Shown here piece after piece: positions 24,961-36,660 of a stretch of DNA of 64,000 nucleotides. Position numbers and translations under genes: made by a program. How positions within the stretch are numbered: the first letter of the stretch is position 1; every line of letters begins with the position of its first letter. The notes below the pieces were generated by a model. It worked only from the letters and a program-made list of their open reading frames with translations, ran no database searches and was not told the DNA's origin. Source of the DNA: Nageia nagi (taxonomy: Eukaryota > Pinophyta); assembly GCA_050084985.1 (NCBI GenBank), contig JBITNC010000001.1, forward strand, positions 163,618,001 through 163,682,000, read 5' to 3'.

Positions 24961-25506
24961 TGACAAACCCTTATTCCTCCTTTGAACTCAAAAATATCAA
25001 AAAGGAACTTCAAAATTGATATAAAAATGTAAAAAAAATGGAACTATACCTTATCAAATTGGATGAACCTCCTCAATGCCTCAAAATTTGGAATTAGGGT
25101 CAAAAAATGCCCGATGACTTTCCAAAAGGATGAGATAGAGCTCTCAAATCCCCAACATCTTACTCCAAATGGATAAATCCTTTAAAAACTCCTTCAAAAT
25201 TACCAATATGTTGCTAGGTCAACTCCACTCTTCAACAACAAGATCTCTTAGCAGGTAGCATTATGAGAACTATGATCTACCAGAATATCACAATAATTCT
25301 CCTTCAATTTCTCCAACTCCTTCACCAATCACCTTCAATAGAAACTCCTCAACTCTTACCCATAAGCAAGGGAAAGGTTTCCAACTTCTCTCAACAAATC
25401 TTTTATTTTTGATACCACTGTGATATGGGTATCCCAAACCTTCAAACTCTCTTTAGCTCCAACTCAAAACCGATGCCCTTAATTCTAATAGGATGGCAAA
25501 ATCAAA

Positions 25507-25518
25507 GCTCTGATACCA
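25507..25518 (-). promoter_or_regulatory. E1 primer binding site
   Basis: The minus strand reads TGGTATCAGAGC, a perfect complement to the initiator methionine tRNA 3' region. It lies one base inside the 5' LTR. Confidence 0.88.
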
Positions 25519-25519
25519 C

Positions 25520-26878
25520 TATGATGAGTTGTTCTAGGGCTCACTCCTCAAACATGCCCTAGGAGAGGGGCATTTGGTTTTTTCCTCTAAAATTGCTTAT
25601 GACAAGCTCAAACATGCATAAAATATCTAATGACTTGCTAGGAATGAAAAATATGAAATCAAACTTGCAGAAAATACCTTCAAACCCAACGTTTAACTAT
25701 GGTGCACAATTACAAAATTAATGCAAGAAAATGTCTCCAATATTCCAATGACTTGATCAAGAAGAAAAATAGAAAGTAAACAATACAAAATACCACTCCA
25801 AATCCAACATCCAAATATAAGAAGACAAATAGCAATAGACATTAAAATGTAATTGTATTGATGAAGAAATGGCAAAAATGCAATTACACCTAAGGAGCTT
25901 CTTCCATGAATACCTCTAATAGGGTTATTCCAAATTGCTCTAGGGCCCCACCAATACCATAAGCAATGAGGAAATACCAAGTCTCCTCTATAGCAATCAT
26001 GATGGAACCATCAACATTCCTCTCAATATGGCTTGAGTAAGTTCAAGGATAGTATCCTATCCCCATGTAGATTTCCCTATAAGTAGCGAATAAAGAATTC
26101 TCACACTCACTCCAGAAAAGGGCTTTAAAATCAATAATCAACATATCTCTTAATTGTTATGATTCCTCCTTTTATAGATGAGGGCGATCATCTTCTAATC
26201 TTGCATTGAGATGATGGAATGGTGGAGAGATGTGATTTGTATGCTCCTATATGCAAAGTCCAACATAGGGAGCTTTGGGATTACTAAAATCACATCCAAA
26301 GGATAGAAATGCTAATTTACAATAGGGGGTGATGTCATAGCACCTCATGATCATTTCCATAGGTCCATATTCTTAGGAGGGCCAACGTGAGGTATTGGGA
26401 TGCTCATATGCCCAATGTCCATGCTAGGGAGCCATCCACTTATCTCAAGATTGCCAATGCCTAGTTCGAAGTGCTACATCCATCCTTAGAGCTCCAAATG
26501 ACCTCATAGTTAGTACAATCACTTAGGGGGATGCTCTACCTCAAAGAGGGAAGCACTTATGACTAGAGATACATTTGATTCCAATATTACAATCATCAAA
26601 GCTAAAATATGCAATGCCACTTTTAATGAGACTAATATTGCATTTACAATTATAATTGTTTTGGTATTACAAATACAATATTATTTGTATTTTATTAATT
26701 AAATTAAACATAAATTAATAAAGGATCATTTATTTCATAATTAAAGCTTTATTAAGTCTCTAAGTGGAATTTACAACATTTTGGCCAAATTCTACAATAA
26801 TAGACATTACTCCTAAATTAATGTTCCCATTTATCAAAGGTGAAATGGAAAAAACACCTAAAAAATGTGGACATTATA
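25520..26878 (-). repeat. E1 5' LTR
   Basis: It is 1,359 bp. It starts TATGATGAG (TG mutated to TA), ends GGACATTATA (CA mutated to TA), and is followed by TCTTT. Confidence 0.88.
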
Positions 26879-26883
26879 TCTTT

Positions 26884-27065
26884 CTAGGGTGAGTTTTCTC
26901 TTTTAGGTCCTAGTTTAAACTCAAAGGTAAATGAAAAAAGAAAGCCTAATCCACTAATAGAGTTAGACAATTCTAAGACCTCCTTCTAGCCCACTTTATG
27001 TTGGGATATTTTTCTTTCCACTTATGAAGGTCACTTAGATGAAAACAAGAAAAGGACACCCAACA
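26884..27065 (+). repeat. Copia-2 3' LTR, right part (tentative)
   Basis: Immediately after E1's right target duplication the interrupted Copia-2 LTR must resume. A plausible end is CCCAACA at 27059-27065, whose reverse complement TGTTGG matches the LTR start TGTTGGAGC. There is no second LTR of this family in the window to confirm the boundary. Confidence 0.45.
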
Positions 27066-28009
27066 TATAAGTGATGTTGTGTTACTAACCTCCACTTGTA
27101 AGGACTGATTACCCTAAGGTTTATAGCATCGTATGATGTCTTTTGTGATAATAAAAGTAGCTATACTTAGAATGATCAGTGGGATGATGGAGGCAATAGT
27201 TGTTAACCATGTTTGTTGTAGGATGTGGAGCTGTTCAACACCCCTTGAGGGTATATACTTTTGAAGATAAAAAAGGGGGAAAATGACTAAGTGAAAAGGT
27301 AAAAAGCGCAATATGGGGATGATGGCACTCGATGGGGGTTCATTCAAAGATAAGCCCACCCATGGGGTAGTGATTCGAGTTAATTATGATATGTTTACCT
27401 ACATATCCAATCCTACCACAACTAACTAAGTCCAAGTTGTGTGTAGGATCCTAGGGCAATGTTGACAATGATAATACCATAAGCAACATATGAGGCCAAA
27501 TGACATATAAAGGAATTCATTAACATACACCCATTGCATGCGAAAGAGTAGAAAATGTTCATAAACATTCATACAAAATAGAACCCAAGTAGTAGCAAGT
27601 TCTCAAAATAGCTCTCTTGCAAAAATAATCATCCTCCTTTAAAAATGAGCCTTTAAAGGCTATATATAACATTTCAAAAACCTTAATGGCTAATTACCTA
27701 ATTCTCCTAGAACTACATGAAGATTGACCTTGAATTTGGTGAAATTCACATAAATTATTATTACAGTCAAACCCCTAATGAGATTAAATGAAATTATGTC
27801 AAAAATTAACTAAAATGAAATGAGAATCTTGAGAAAATGGCAATAAAATAAAATATGCTAAAATATACAAAAATATAGAATTCTTTTTCAAACTTGTGGG
27901 AGCAAATCCTCATCCATCACAAGGTCAAAAAATAAACTACATCTAAGAATCAAAGAAAATATGATCTTGAGCATGGGAGGGCTCATTGATTTCCTAATAG
28001 GAGTATGAC
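27066..28009. other. Unassigned non-coding stretch
   Basis: No coding similarity was found. A TATA-like run (GGCTATATATAACA) occurs near 27659, so this may be part of an unidentified LTR. Confidence 0.4.
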
Positions 28010-29387
28010 TTTGATGATCCCAAATTGGTAGATCATGCTCAAACATTCCCTAGGAGAGGGGCATTTGCCTTCTTTCTTTGGATCTAGCCATGCAACTTAA
28101 AATAGCACAAATAACCTAATGTGTAGCTAGATTAATAGTTAAGCAACTACAATCATACAAATATAGCTCCAAAAACTCAATGTTGCAACAAGGAAGGTAA
28201 AACAAGAATTTAAGCATGAAATAACACTTCTAGATCCAACATCCAAGCACATATAATAGTTATAGCAAAATGATAGAAATAATATAATTGTATCAATATA
28301 ACAATGGCAAAAGCATAATTACGTAAATATATTTTCAATGCCTAAGGAGCTTTCACCAAGGTTACCTCCAATAGAGTTAGCTTGGATGGCTCTAGGGTCT
28401 CATTAATCGTAGCAACAACAAGGCCAAGCCCAAGGCTTCCCTACTTCTTTGTGATGGAATCAGAAATATTCCTCTCTCGAATGATTAGAGTAAGCTCAAG
28501 GCTAGCCTTCTACCACCCTGAGACCTCAAATGCAGATCACTCCATAAGTGGTGAAGAAATAGTTCTCACAATTTGTCTGATGAAAGGGATTTTAATCATC
28601 AACTTAGCATATCTCAAAATATCCAATAGTTCTCCTTTTATAGGTGAGGTAGTCCATCTTCTAATTTTTCATTGAGATGATCTAATAGTGGAGATATATG
28701 ATCTATGTGCTCTTGATGACAACGTTCAAAATGGAGATCCTTGGGATAAGTGAGATCACATCTAAGGGTCTAGAAATGGAGCATTGGGTTGATGAGGATT
28801 CCAATGTGCCTCTGAGTCCATGCCATGTGGGCAAGTAGCCAAGGATGGTGACATGGGGCCTTAGGATGCACAATCCTTCAACGTGGGGGTGAATGTCTCC
28901 TTAAATTCCCAACATCAAATTATGGGAATCATCCTATGCTTTGAAATACCAAATACTTCTCTAGAAGTGCCATGTCCAAGCTTGGGTGTCCTTGATATGC
29001 CTCGAAGTCGATGTAATCACCTAGGGAGATGCTCTACCTCAAAGAGGGGAGCATTAATGACAAGAGGACCATCTAATGCCAATATTACATTCATCAAGGC
29101 TAGAAATATGCAATGCCTAATTAAAAGAGACTAATATTGCATTTACAAATATAATTACCTTGGTATAACTAACACACATTATTGGCATAATTTAGGCACT
29201 CAAATATACATAATGAATTAATAAAAAGGGTCATTGTTCCATAATTGGAGAATTTAATAAAGTCTCTAAGTGGAACTTACAATAATTGGCCAAAACCTAC
29301 AAAAAATAGATAATGTCACACCTAAGCTAATTTTCCCATTGATCAAAGGTGAAATGGGGAAAACACCATAAAAATGTGGACATTATA
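28010..29387 (-). repeat. Third E1-family LTR (3' LTR adjoining relic A)
   Basis: This 1.38-kb stretch aligns along its length with the E1 LTRs but is clearly more divergent. Shared landmarks are TCAAACATTCCCTAGGAGAG near the left end, the GAGACTAATATTGCATTTAC block near 29130 and the right end ATGTGGACATTATA. To its right lies a polypurine tract in the minus orientation, so it is the 3' LTR of an element whose body extends rightward through relic A. No matching 5' LTR was found before 34049. Confidence 0.8.
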
Positions 29388-29405
29388 GTGACCTCCTCCT
29401 AAAAA
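29388..29405 (-). promoter_or_regulatory. Polypurine tract of the relic A element
   Basis: On the minus strand TTTTTAGGAGGAGGTCAC directly precedes the LTR at 28010-29387. It is equivalent in place and composition to the E1 tract. Confidence 0.7.
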
Positions 29406-32400
29406 TTATCTCCCATAAATGCCTCCATATTGGTAATGCCTAGTTCAAGAACATTGAAGGCTTTGCGATTCAGGACACTTTGTTTTGAGATATTAGTTGC
29501 AACCTACTTCATTTGATACTCCCATATAGACAACTATCTCTAACATCTTACATATAAAACATATTGTTCACCATATGTTGAACCACCTTAGATACCAACT
29601 CCTCTCTCCTAGGTACCCCAAAGCCATCCAAAAAGGTAAGCCCAAATAAGAATTTGACCATTTGTGTCTTGATTTCATCCTTCTCTTTGGCTACATTTTT
29701 AGCTAGGTCTTGATATTTATCCATTACATGTGTAAGCCAATTAAAGTAGAAGGAAAATGTTATGCAATATTCTTGTTAGATTGAATTATCTTCTAACTTC
29801 ACACACAACTCATCTACGTCATCTTGATATGAATTCCATACCTTAAATAGTTGAAGGAGTTTCTTGATTTTTTCTTAGACTTTGGCTTCTGCTTTGACAA
29901 AGCTTAAGATCTTCAAAGACAATATTTTGATAGTCTCCATGATTTCCTTTTCAATTATTCCTTCATGACCACCATACCCATGTTCAAAGAGGCTTGCTTC
30001 TTGATATCATCTTGTTGCATATGGGCAACTTTAATCTGCTTACAAAACTTATTTTTTTTATTAACTCCTTTAACATTCAAATCTCTTGGTCTTTCTTTGT
30101 TCCTTTTCATCTCAAAGAAAAAGCACTAGCATTGATGTTGTATTCATATACTTACAAATCAATATTTCCAACATCAGTCTCCTGGGCTTGGATTTTACAA
30201 TCATGTGCACCTTGTGGTCTTGTTTTATATGTGGTTTCTCTATTGATGATAATATAAGACCATTTCATTTGAGAAAAATGTCCTTGAATATTGAGGTTGA
30301 GAATACTCTCCCTCTTCTAGAACCTCTTCGTTATCCTCTATCCTTTATACTTTTAGATGCTGAAGATATTTATGTAGGAAGCTGTAATATTTTTCATTAT
30401 TTTCATTTCCTTTTGAAGGACCTACAACTATGATGAACTAACTCCAGATTGATGCATGGGTGTCTTATTTGGGACTCTATGTGAAGACGACGTAGAAGGC
30501 ATAGGTTTAGATGCTTCCCTAACTAGTCGAGGGACTTATTTTACAAATTCTTCTTCCATTTTAGTATCTCCTTCTTCCACTTGTTCTTGACTTCCTCTAG
30601 TGAAACCTCATTTAGGGTGATTTTTCTCCTCAATATCCTCATCATTCTCCCTGGGGATTTCATAACCATATTGTGAACTTAAACTTTTTGATAATTATAT
30701 TCTTTTTCCTTGTGGGCTTGGCCTTGAAGCTCTTTCTCTAGCAATTCCTTCCATGTTTAGCCCTCCAAGCTGATATTGAGCAATTCTATTCAATTCTTGG
30801 GTATCTCCAACCTACATTTGAATTGTCTTTTCTATGTCTCCCATTGATCATTTTGATACTCCCATGGTGGCATGTTGTCTTATGTGTCCATTTCTCCTTC
30901 TCAAAAAGGAAGTTGACTCTTTCATCATCTTGGAACCTATCAAGATATTCGAGGGGGACTTTTTCCCTCTTTTCCCCTTTGCCTCTTCTACTTGCCTTGT
31001 TTGGGTTACCCTTCTCCCCTCTCTATCTATTGTTGCTTGTACTTTCTTAATGTCCTCCAATTGTATCAAATTTTTGAATCCTACTTCCAACCCTAGATAC
31101 TTTTGTTCATATGGATACCTCTTGTTCTTATCTAAGAATGTTGCAATGCTCCATTTTGGATCATAGTTCTCAGCTATGGGGAACTCTTTGAACCTATACA
31201 AAGATTACTCAATTTTTATGGTATCAATATCAACCCAAATACCACATGTATATCCCCCAACTATGATGGGAAATGTTACTATGGAAACCTTCTTCTTCCA
31301 CACATTATCATCCAAATATGACAACTACTAACAAAAATCCAACAAAACTATTCTATTGTTGATGAAACTAGGGAGCATTTGTGGGGCTACCTAAAATCCA
31401 TACACCCTAATGTAAGTATAGTTGGAATGATGTATGTAAAAATCAATGTGACCCTTGAGAGCATCTATGGTTGCATTTGAAATACTCTTTACTTCTCTCT
31501 TCATGTAAAAATGGGAATATCTACTCCCAATGAACCACTTTGGATAACATCTCCATATTGGTCCCCTCCTTTCCTATCAAATTTACTTCACCATGTATTG
31601 AGGTTTTTTTCTTTGTAGCTAAAAGAAAGTACACCATGTAAGAATTCATGTAGAACTTCTTGTTGGTATCAATTGATGATATCTAATTTTTCAATGCCTC
31701 CTTGATCATCAACCCCCACATGATTTTCTTTCCCCATCCAATCAAGTATATGAAGGTAAAGAATTCTTTTTGGAATTTGATATCATCTTCCTTGCCCAAC
31801 ACTTTAGAAAATAAATGGATCAACTTGGATACTAAGGGATGAAAATTCATTCTCTTGGTTTTCAATAAGGCATTCCCTTTTATCTCCCTCGCATGTGAAA
31901 GAGGCCATTCCCTAATCATGTTACCTTGCCCTTTAAATGACTCATAGAAAACTATGGAATCTTCCTCTATGAATTCTATGTCATCTCCTTCCCATTCAAA
32001 CACATCTTCTACACCCTCAAGAGTGAACTTCATAATGATTTCAACATTGTTGTCATGGAGACTTCTTGCTCCCACATCACATTGTTCAACCACCTCACAG
32101 CATAACTCTAGAAAGAGGACTATGAAATGCACACATTTGCTTTGATTAATTTTGAGTGATAAATTAGTTCAATGGATAAACTCTCATTCTAGATCATCAC
32201 TATATTCTCTAGCAACTTGATAGGGTCTATGTGCTACCAGTTTGAATCTCTAATACTTGCAAGGTCACTCTTGATACAAGCTTCAGGTACCAGATCCTTT
32301 CCAAACTTCCCCAACTCAATGGGACTAGATTTCAATAAGTTATTCAAACTTCTTACCCAACTATTTGAGGTGAATTGTAATTTTTCTATGATAGCATACC

Positions 32401-32440
32401 TACAAAATACAACAAACTTAAGTTGAGTATATGGCCTAAG
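29400..32440 (-). pseudogene. Relic A, unrecognised large protein homologous to relic B
   Basis: The longest intact piece (31683-32132) contains FLELCCEVVEQC, MKFTLEGVEDVFEWEG and PLVSKLIHLFSKVLG. Other frames continue leftward with KFYMNSYMVYFLL near 31640 and NYDPKWSI near 31155, then a Lys/Arg-rich stretch. It ends with a short frame terminating about 29405, right at the polypurine tract. The same blocks occur in the same order in relic B (FPELCYEV, MDFSLEGIEVAFGW, RFYMNSYLVYLLL, NYDPRGVI). No RT, integrase, protease or classic Gag motif is present. It is broken by many stops. The product is unknown; its place next to a polypurine tract and 3' LTR suggests retroelement cargo or a diverged Gag. 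Confidence 0.7.
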
Positions 32441-32639
32441 GTGAAGATGTGGTCTTCAAGGCTCATACCTATGGATAGGAAGGATTCATTTTTCGTAAGG
32501 GACACCAAGCTTAGTTTGAAATGTGATGTAATTTTTTAATTAGACAAGGTTTGCATCTTGGAAGAACTTATGTCAAAGGAAAGTGGTACCTTGCACAAGC
32601 TTCTAATAGCATGAAGGTGACGACCAGGTAGAGTCTAGT

Positions 32640-33070
32640 GTTGGGGAAGTTGGCAAAGGAATGAAAGAGGCCATGGTGTAGGTGTGGAAGGAGACAAACT
32701 TGTTGTCTCGTGGAGGATTTGTGTTGATATGGCTTGTGTAGGGTTATGGGGCCATATTAGGGTTGGTGTAAGCATCCAAGAGGATAAATGAGGTTTGCTA
32801 CAAGCGATGAGGGAGACAAACTTGTTGTTTTATGACCAACTTGCACTAGGAGAAGTGTGAGGTCATGATAGGGTTGGTACAAGCCTTGAGGATGAAAAAC
32901 TTCATGTCTTGGGGCACATTTGTGCCTAAGGAGCATGTGTAGGAGGGAAATGAGGTATGGCGCAAGTGTGGAGTGAGACAAACTCCCTATCTCATGGTGG
33001 ACGTGCATTAGGATGGAGTGTACACATGAAAGGGATGAGTCTAGCCACTGACAAAGATGAGGATATGTCC
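32640..33070. repeat. Imperfect tandem repeats in the relic A leader
   Basis: A unit containing GGAGACAAACTTGTTGTCT followed by CTAGGAGNNGTGTGNAGG-like sequence recurs about four times at 80-120-bp spacing (near 32690, 32813, 32896 and 32975). The repeats lie upstream of the relic A start in its transcription direction. Confidence 0.6.
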
Positions 33071-34049
33071 AAATACTACTCAAGGGCTTGCACTAAGGAA
33101 GACATATTAATTTATGAAAGATTCAAAAATTGAATACATTATGACTCGACTACTTACCTTGATGCTTTGACAAGTGTGAGATATTGGCTTTGCTATCTTG
33201 CTCCAAATATTGGTAAAAGAATGCGCTTACCTAGATGCCCTAATGAATTTAGAGAAGAGAGAGCAAATTTATGATGTAGAAATGTGGGTAGGCTCTTCTT
33301 TTATAGGTTATTCCTAGGATTTCTTAGGATTAGGTTGGTTGAGATCTTAGGAATGTGTGCATTTAGGGATAAGGATGACTTTCAAGGTAATTAGATGTTA
33401 ATTTCGAGGTCAACTAGCCTCTTAGGATGGGTGCAAGTTCCAAGGAGGTCAAATGGTGCATATATTCACCAAGGTGGCAATATTAAAATCCAATGCAATC
33501 TCCTTAAGGGTCAATGATTGTGGTTGCATCATTCAAAATTGTCTGGTGAGCTTTCAATGATAGCCATGGTTATGCTTTTAAGATCTGCCATAATGGAGGT
33601 GTCCTAATGACTACTACTACTAGTGATTGTTGACATTGATTTCCCATCAATGGATGATGCAAATCATTGAGTTTTCAAAAAAAAATTATTTATTTTTATT
33701 TTGCTATTGTTGTGCTTGCAAAACACACCCCAAGATGCAGCATTTTGGGGACCCAATTTTTGCAACAACAGTGAGTGACATTACTTGGGGATGATTAAAC
33801 TATGGCTAGTATGGATGTCCAGTATGGCCAGATGATCTAGCAACGAAACATCATGCCCTAAAGTCATGATGAGAGTTCATCACAACCAATGGCCAGGTCA
33901 AGGCCCGATTTCAAGCGACATCTCATAGGATGGAATTTTAGGTCACGAAAATAGAGTTTTTGAGTGAATAGTAGATGTGGCAAAAATAGCAATGTTTTTT
34001 TATCTTGAAAAAGGTGACTACGACCAAAAGGTGAGTTTTGGTCACTTTT
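33071..34049. other. Non-coding stretch left of the solo LTR
   Basis: No gene is seen. It holds GGTTGGTTGAGATCTTAGG-type GT-rich sequence, an A-rich run at 33678 and a motif at 33709-33731 that is matched near 60360. The CTTTT at 34045-34049 is the left target duplication of the solo copia LTR. Confidence 0.5.
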
Positions 34050-34370
34050 TATTTGAAATTGTAATGTAATGTTGTGTAATATTTCTCTTTAATGTAAATT
34101 TACTTAATGCTTAAAGTATCTTTAGATACTTTAAAGCATTAAAAGAATAAATATAAAAACACCTTTAACTTTACCCTTGGGTTAAAGGGTGGGTTTCTTC
34201 TTATGAATGGAGAGGTACCCCTCTCATTATGAAACTTGATGAAGTGTGGTAATGTTTGTCTTATAGAGTTGTAGGAATGCTCTTGTAGGAACTTTGTAAA
34301 AGAATTTTTATAGAAGATTTCTTAAGAATTTATAGGAGAGTTATCTTGTGAGAAGTAATAGAATGATGGT
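34050..34370 (+). repeat. Solo LTR of the Copia-1 family, left part
   Basis: This aligns with the reverse complement of the Copia-1 LTRs: start TATTTGAAATTGTAATG against TGTTAGAATTTATAATG, then TTTAATGTAAAT, then TTACCCTTGGGTTAAAGG and GAGAGGTACCCCTCTCATTAT. It breaks off at 34370, where a chromovirus LTR begins, and continues at 40108. CTTTT precedes it and also follows the right part, so the two parts were one LTR (about 476 bp) without an attached body. Confidence 0.88.
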
Positions 34371-34942
34371 TGATGCATTCAATTGGGTCTAAAATCTTTG
34401 GTCACCTTGCTGAGGGCATGGCTTTTGATTTGGGTGCCTGTTGGGGCTCATTTTTCTTTCAAATCACCTTGGATTTTTTGGACCACTTTTTGGGGCCTGA
34501 TGACTTCATCTTGGACCCTGAATTTCGCATGCAAAGTTATTTCCCAATTTTGGAAAGTGTTAGTTTTTTAGTAGTTTTTAATAAGAGTATCAATTTAGTG
34601 ATGCTATTTTAGAAATGGCATAGTTAATCTATAATGGATGCATGACTCTAGTTCAAAACTCATCCAAGCTATTTTGTAGCCTTTCTAAAAATAGTAAGCT
34701 GATTTTTCTAGGTGTAACAAAAACTTACTTTTTTAGTAAGTTCCGTTACGTAGAATTGGAGGTGGAATTTGGGTATAAAGGAAATGTAATCCTCTTGAAG
34801 GAGGCAATCTAGATTCGAAAATAAAGAAAATTTCATTATTTGGTGAAATTCTTTGTTCATGGTAATTCTTTGTCTATGGAATTAACAAACCAAAAATTAC
34901 CCCTTGAATCCATTATTGGTCTCTTGTAATGAATCTGCACCA
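34371..34942 (+). repeat. Chromovirus 5' LTR
   Basis: It is 572 bp, preceded by ATGGT, starts TGATGCATTC and ends CTGCACCA. Confidence 0.94.
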
Positions 34943-34944
34943 TT

Positions 34945-34955
34945 TGGTATCAGAG
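34945..34955 (+). promoter_or_regulatory. Chromovirus primer binding site
   Basis: TGGTATCAGAG lies two bases after the 5' LTR and is complementary to the initiator methionine tRNA 3' end. Confidence 0.9.
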
Positions 34956-34989
34956 TAGGTGTGATCTTGCTTGGGGAGAAGTGCCACCT

Positions 34990-36000
34990 AGAAAAGCCTA
35001 AGGGAGGAGCTATGCCTAGATGAATAGACAGATCGAGAATTTGCATGCAGATATAACATGGTTAGTTGGGGCAATTAACCAAATGGGACATGTACGTCCC
35101 AACATGCAACCAGATCCAAGATCAGATCTAGAAAGCGTGAATGAGGAAGTTGGGTCTCAGGCTAAGATGGAGGCCGAATAAGAAGGTCCAAGGGTAGCAA
35201 AAGTGCCTTTTGAGAATAGACTGATTCAAGCCTTAGAAGGGATGAAAGGGAATCGAGATGGAATCAAGATTGAGGTTCCTAAGTATGTTGGTGGGTGAAA
35301 ACTAGAGGAGCTGATCAATTGGGTGAATAGCATGGAAAAGTATTTTGAACAGAGCAGCCTTGTGGAGGAAAAAAAAGTGAAGCTCGCATGCACAAAGTTG
35401 AAGGGACATGCATTAATCTAATGGGATCATCTACAAGATCAACGCTAAAGGAAAGGAAAGGAGTAGATTAGATCTTGGAAAAAGATGAAGAAAAAGTTGT
35501 AGACTAAATTCATTCCTATAGAGTACTCCCAAACCTTGTTTCCTAGATTTCAGAATCTTTGACAAAAGGAAAAAAGCATTAAAGACTACACCAATGAGTT
35601 CTATAAGCCATCCATTCATGTGGAGCATAGTGAAACAAAGGAACAACGAGCTATGAGGTATGTGAATGGCTATTCAAGATGAGATAAGTATGCATCGCAC
35701 CATTACTATAGAAGATGCATACCAAATGGTCTTGAAAGTTGAGGAGAAACTTAAGAGGATTAATAGAGGGAGTAAGAAGGGAGGAACACCCTCATCCAAT
35801 TAGGGGCATGGTGAATCTAGCTTTGTCAAAGGAGAATCTTTGACCCCTAACAAGCAAGAGGATTAGGTTGGGCATGCTCAAGGTGTCTCCCAAAGGGGAA
35901 GAGGATATTCGAGAGGTAGAGGTAGTTAGGGAGGAAGGAACAAGAATGAGCCAAGGAAGCCATTCATCTGTTATAGATGCAGCAAGAAGGCCATAAGGCA
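34990..36000 (+). pseudogene. Chromovirus Gag
   Basis: The plus frames contain the gypsy Gag domain: IKIEVPKYVGG, then ELINWVNSMEKYFEQ, then KLACTKLKGHALI and a WDHLQDQR segment, then FIPIEYSQTLFPRFQNL and SIKDYTNEFYK. Near 35960 the beginning of a zinc knuckle is visible (FICYRCSKKGH-like, frameshifted). Gag would have formed the particle that packages the element RNA. There are several stops, most of them TAG or TGA in place of Trp, Gln or Arg codons. Confidence 0.85.
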
Positions 36001-36660
36001 TTAGAGCACCCTCATTATGATGCTGATGAAAGAGGACCAGCTAGGGTTGCTCTACTTGAAGAAGAGGAGACTGAAACAGAAGTTATTGAAGATGTTGGAG
36101 AAACCCTCATGATAAAAAGAGCCATGACTATCCCAAAGAAGGCCAGCATGCAAGCAGATGAAGGTGGAGATTCATGGCTATGCACAAATATCTTCTGCAT
36201 GAGGTGCACCTTTGGAGGGAAGGTATGTAACGTGATCATAGATGGAGGTAGTTGTGAAAATTTGGTCTCTAAAGTCATAGTTGAGGAACTGAATCTAAAT
36301 TGTGAGAAACATCCTATGCCCTACCGTGTTACATGGATCAAGAAAGGAAATGAGATGATTATTGACAAGAGGTGTTTGATAAGTTTCTCAATCGATAATA
36401 TGTATCAAGATGAAGTATCGTATGATGTGATTCCAATGGATGCATGTCACATATTGCTTGGGAGGCCATGGAAATTTGATAGGAAGGCTTTTCATGATGG
36501 ATGCAAGAATACCTATACATTCTAGAAGGATGGCGTAAAGGTAATACTTTTACCCCTTAAGGAAGAAGTACCCAATCAAAGTTTGTTGTCAAGAAAGAAA
36601 TTCATCACAGAACTACGGGAGGTTGGTTGGTGCTACGCTTTAAGCATAAAATAAGTAGAG
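36001..36660 (+). pseudogene. Chromovirus aspartic protease
   Basis: The 182-codon frame ending at 36525 holds CNVIIDGGSCENLVSKVIVE, the Asp-Gly-Gly active-site form usual in plant chromoviruses. YRVTWIKKGNEMII and YDVIPMDACHILLGRPW follow; the last is the conserved end of the retropepsin fold. After 36525 the same frame continues through single stops toward the RT (ELREVGWCYALSIK). This is the best-preserved domain of the element. Confidence 0.9.

Larger units (their letters stand above)
20665..26878 (-). mobile_element. E1, non-autonomous LTR retroelement with gag and protease only
   Basis: The element has LTRs at 20665-22089 and 25520-26878 and is flanked by TCTTT at 20660-20664 and 26879-26883. 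It lies on the minus strand: TGGTATCAGAGC at 25507-25518 adjoins the right LTR, and a purine tract adjoins the left one. The 3.4-kb internal region contains a gypsy-type Gag and aspartic protease but nothing resembling RT, RNase H or integrase, so mobility would have depended on enzymes from another element. A 62-bp tandem array fills part of its leader. In the first ~210 bp the LTRs differ by roughly 11% by hand count, so it is older than Copia-1 or the chromovirus. Confidence 0.88.

Noticed and set aside
36015-36278. Minus-strand 87-codon gene
   Set aside because: It is a shadow of the chromovirus protease frame.
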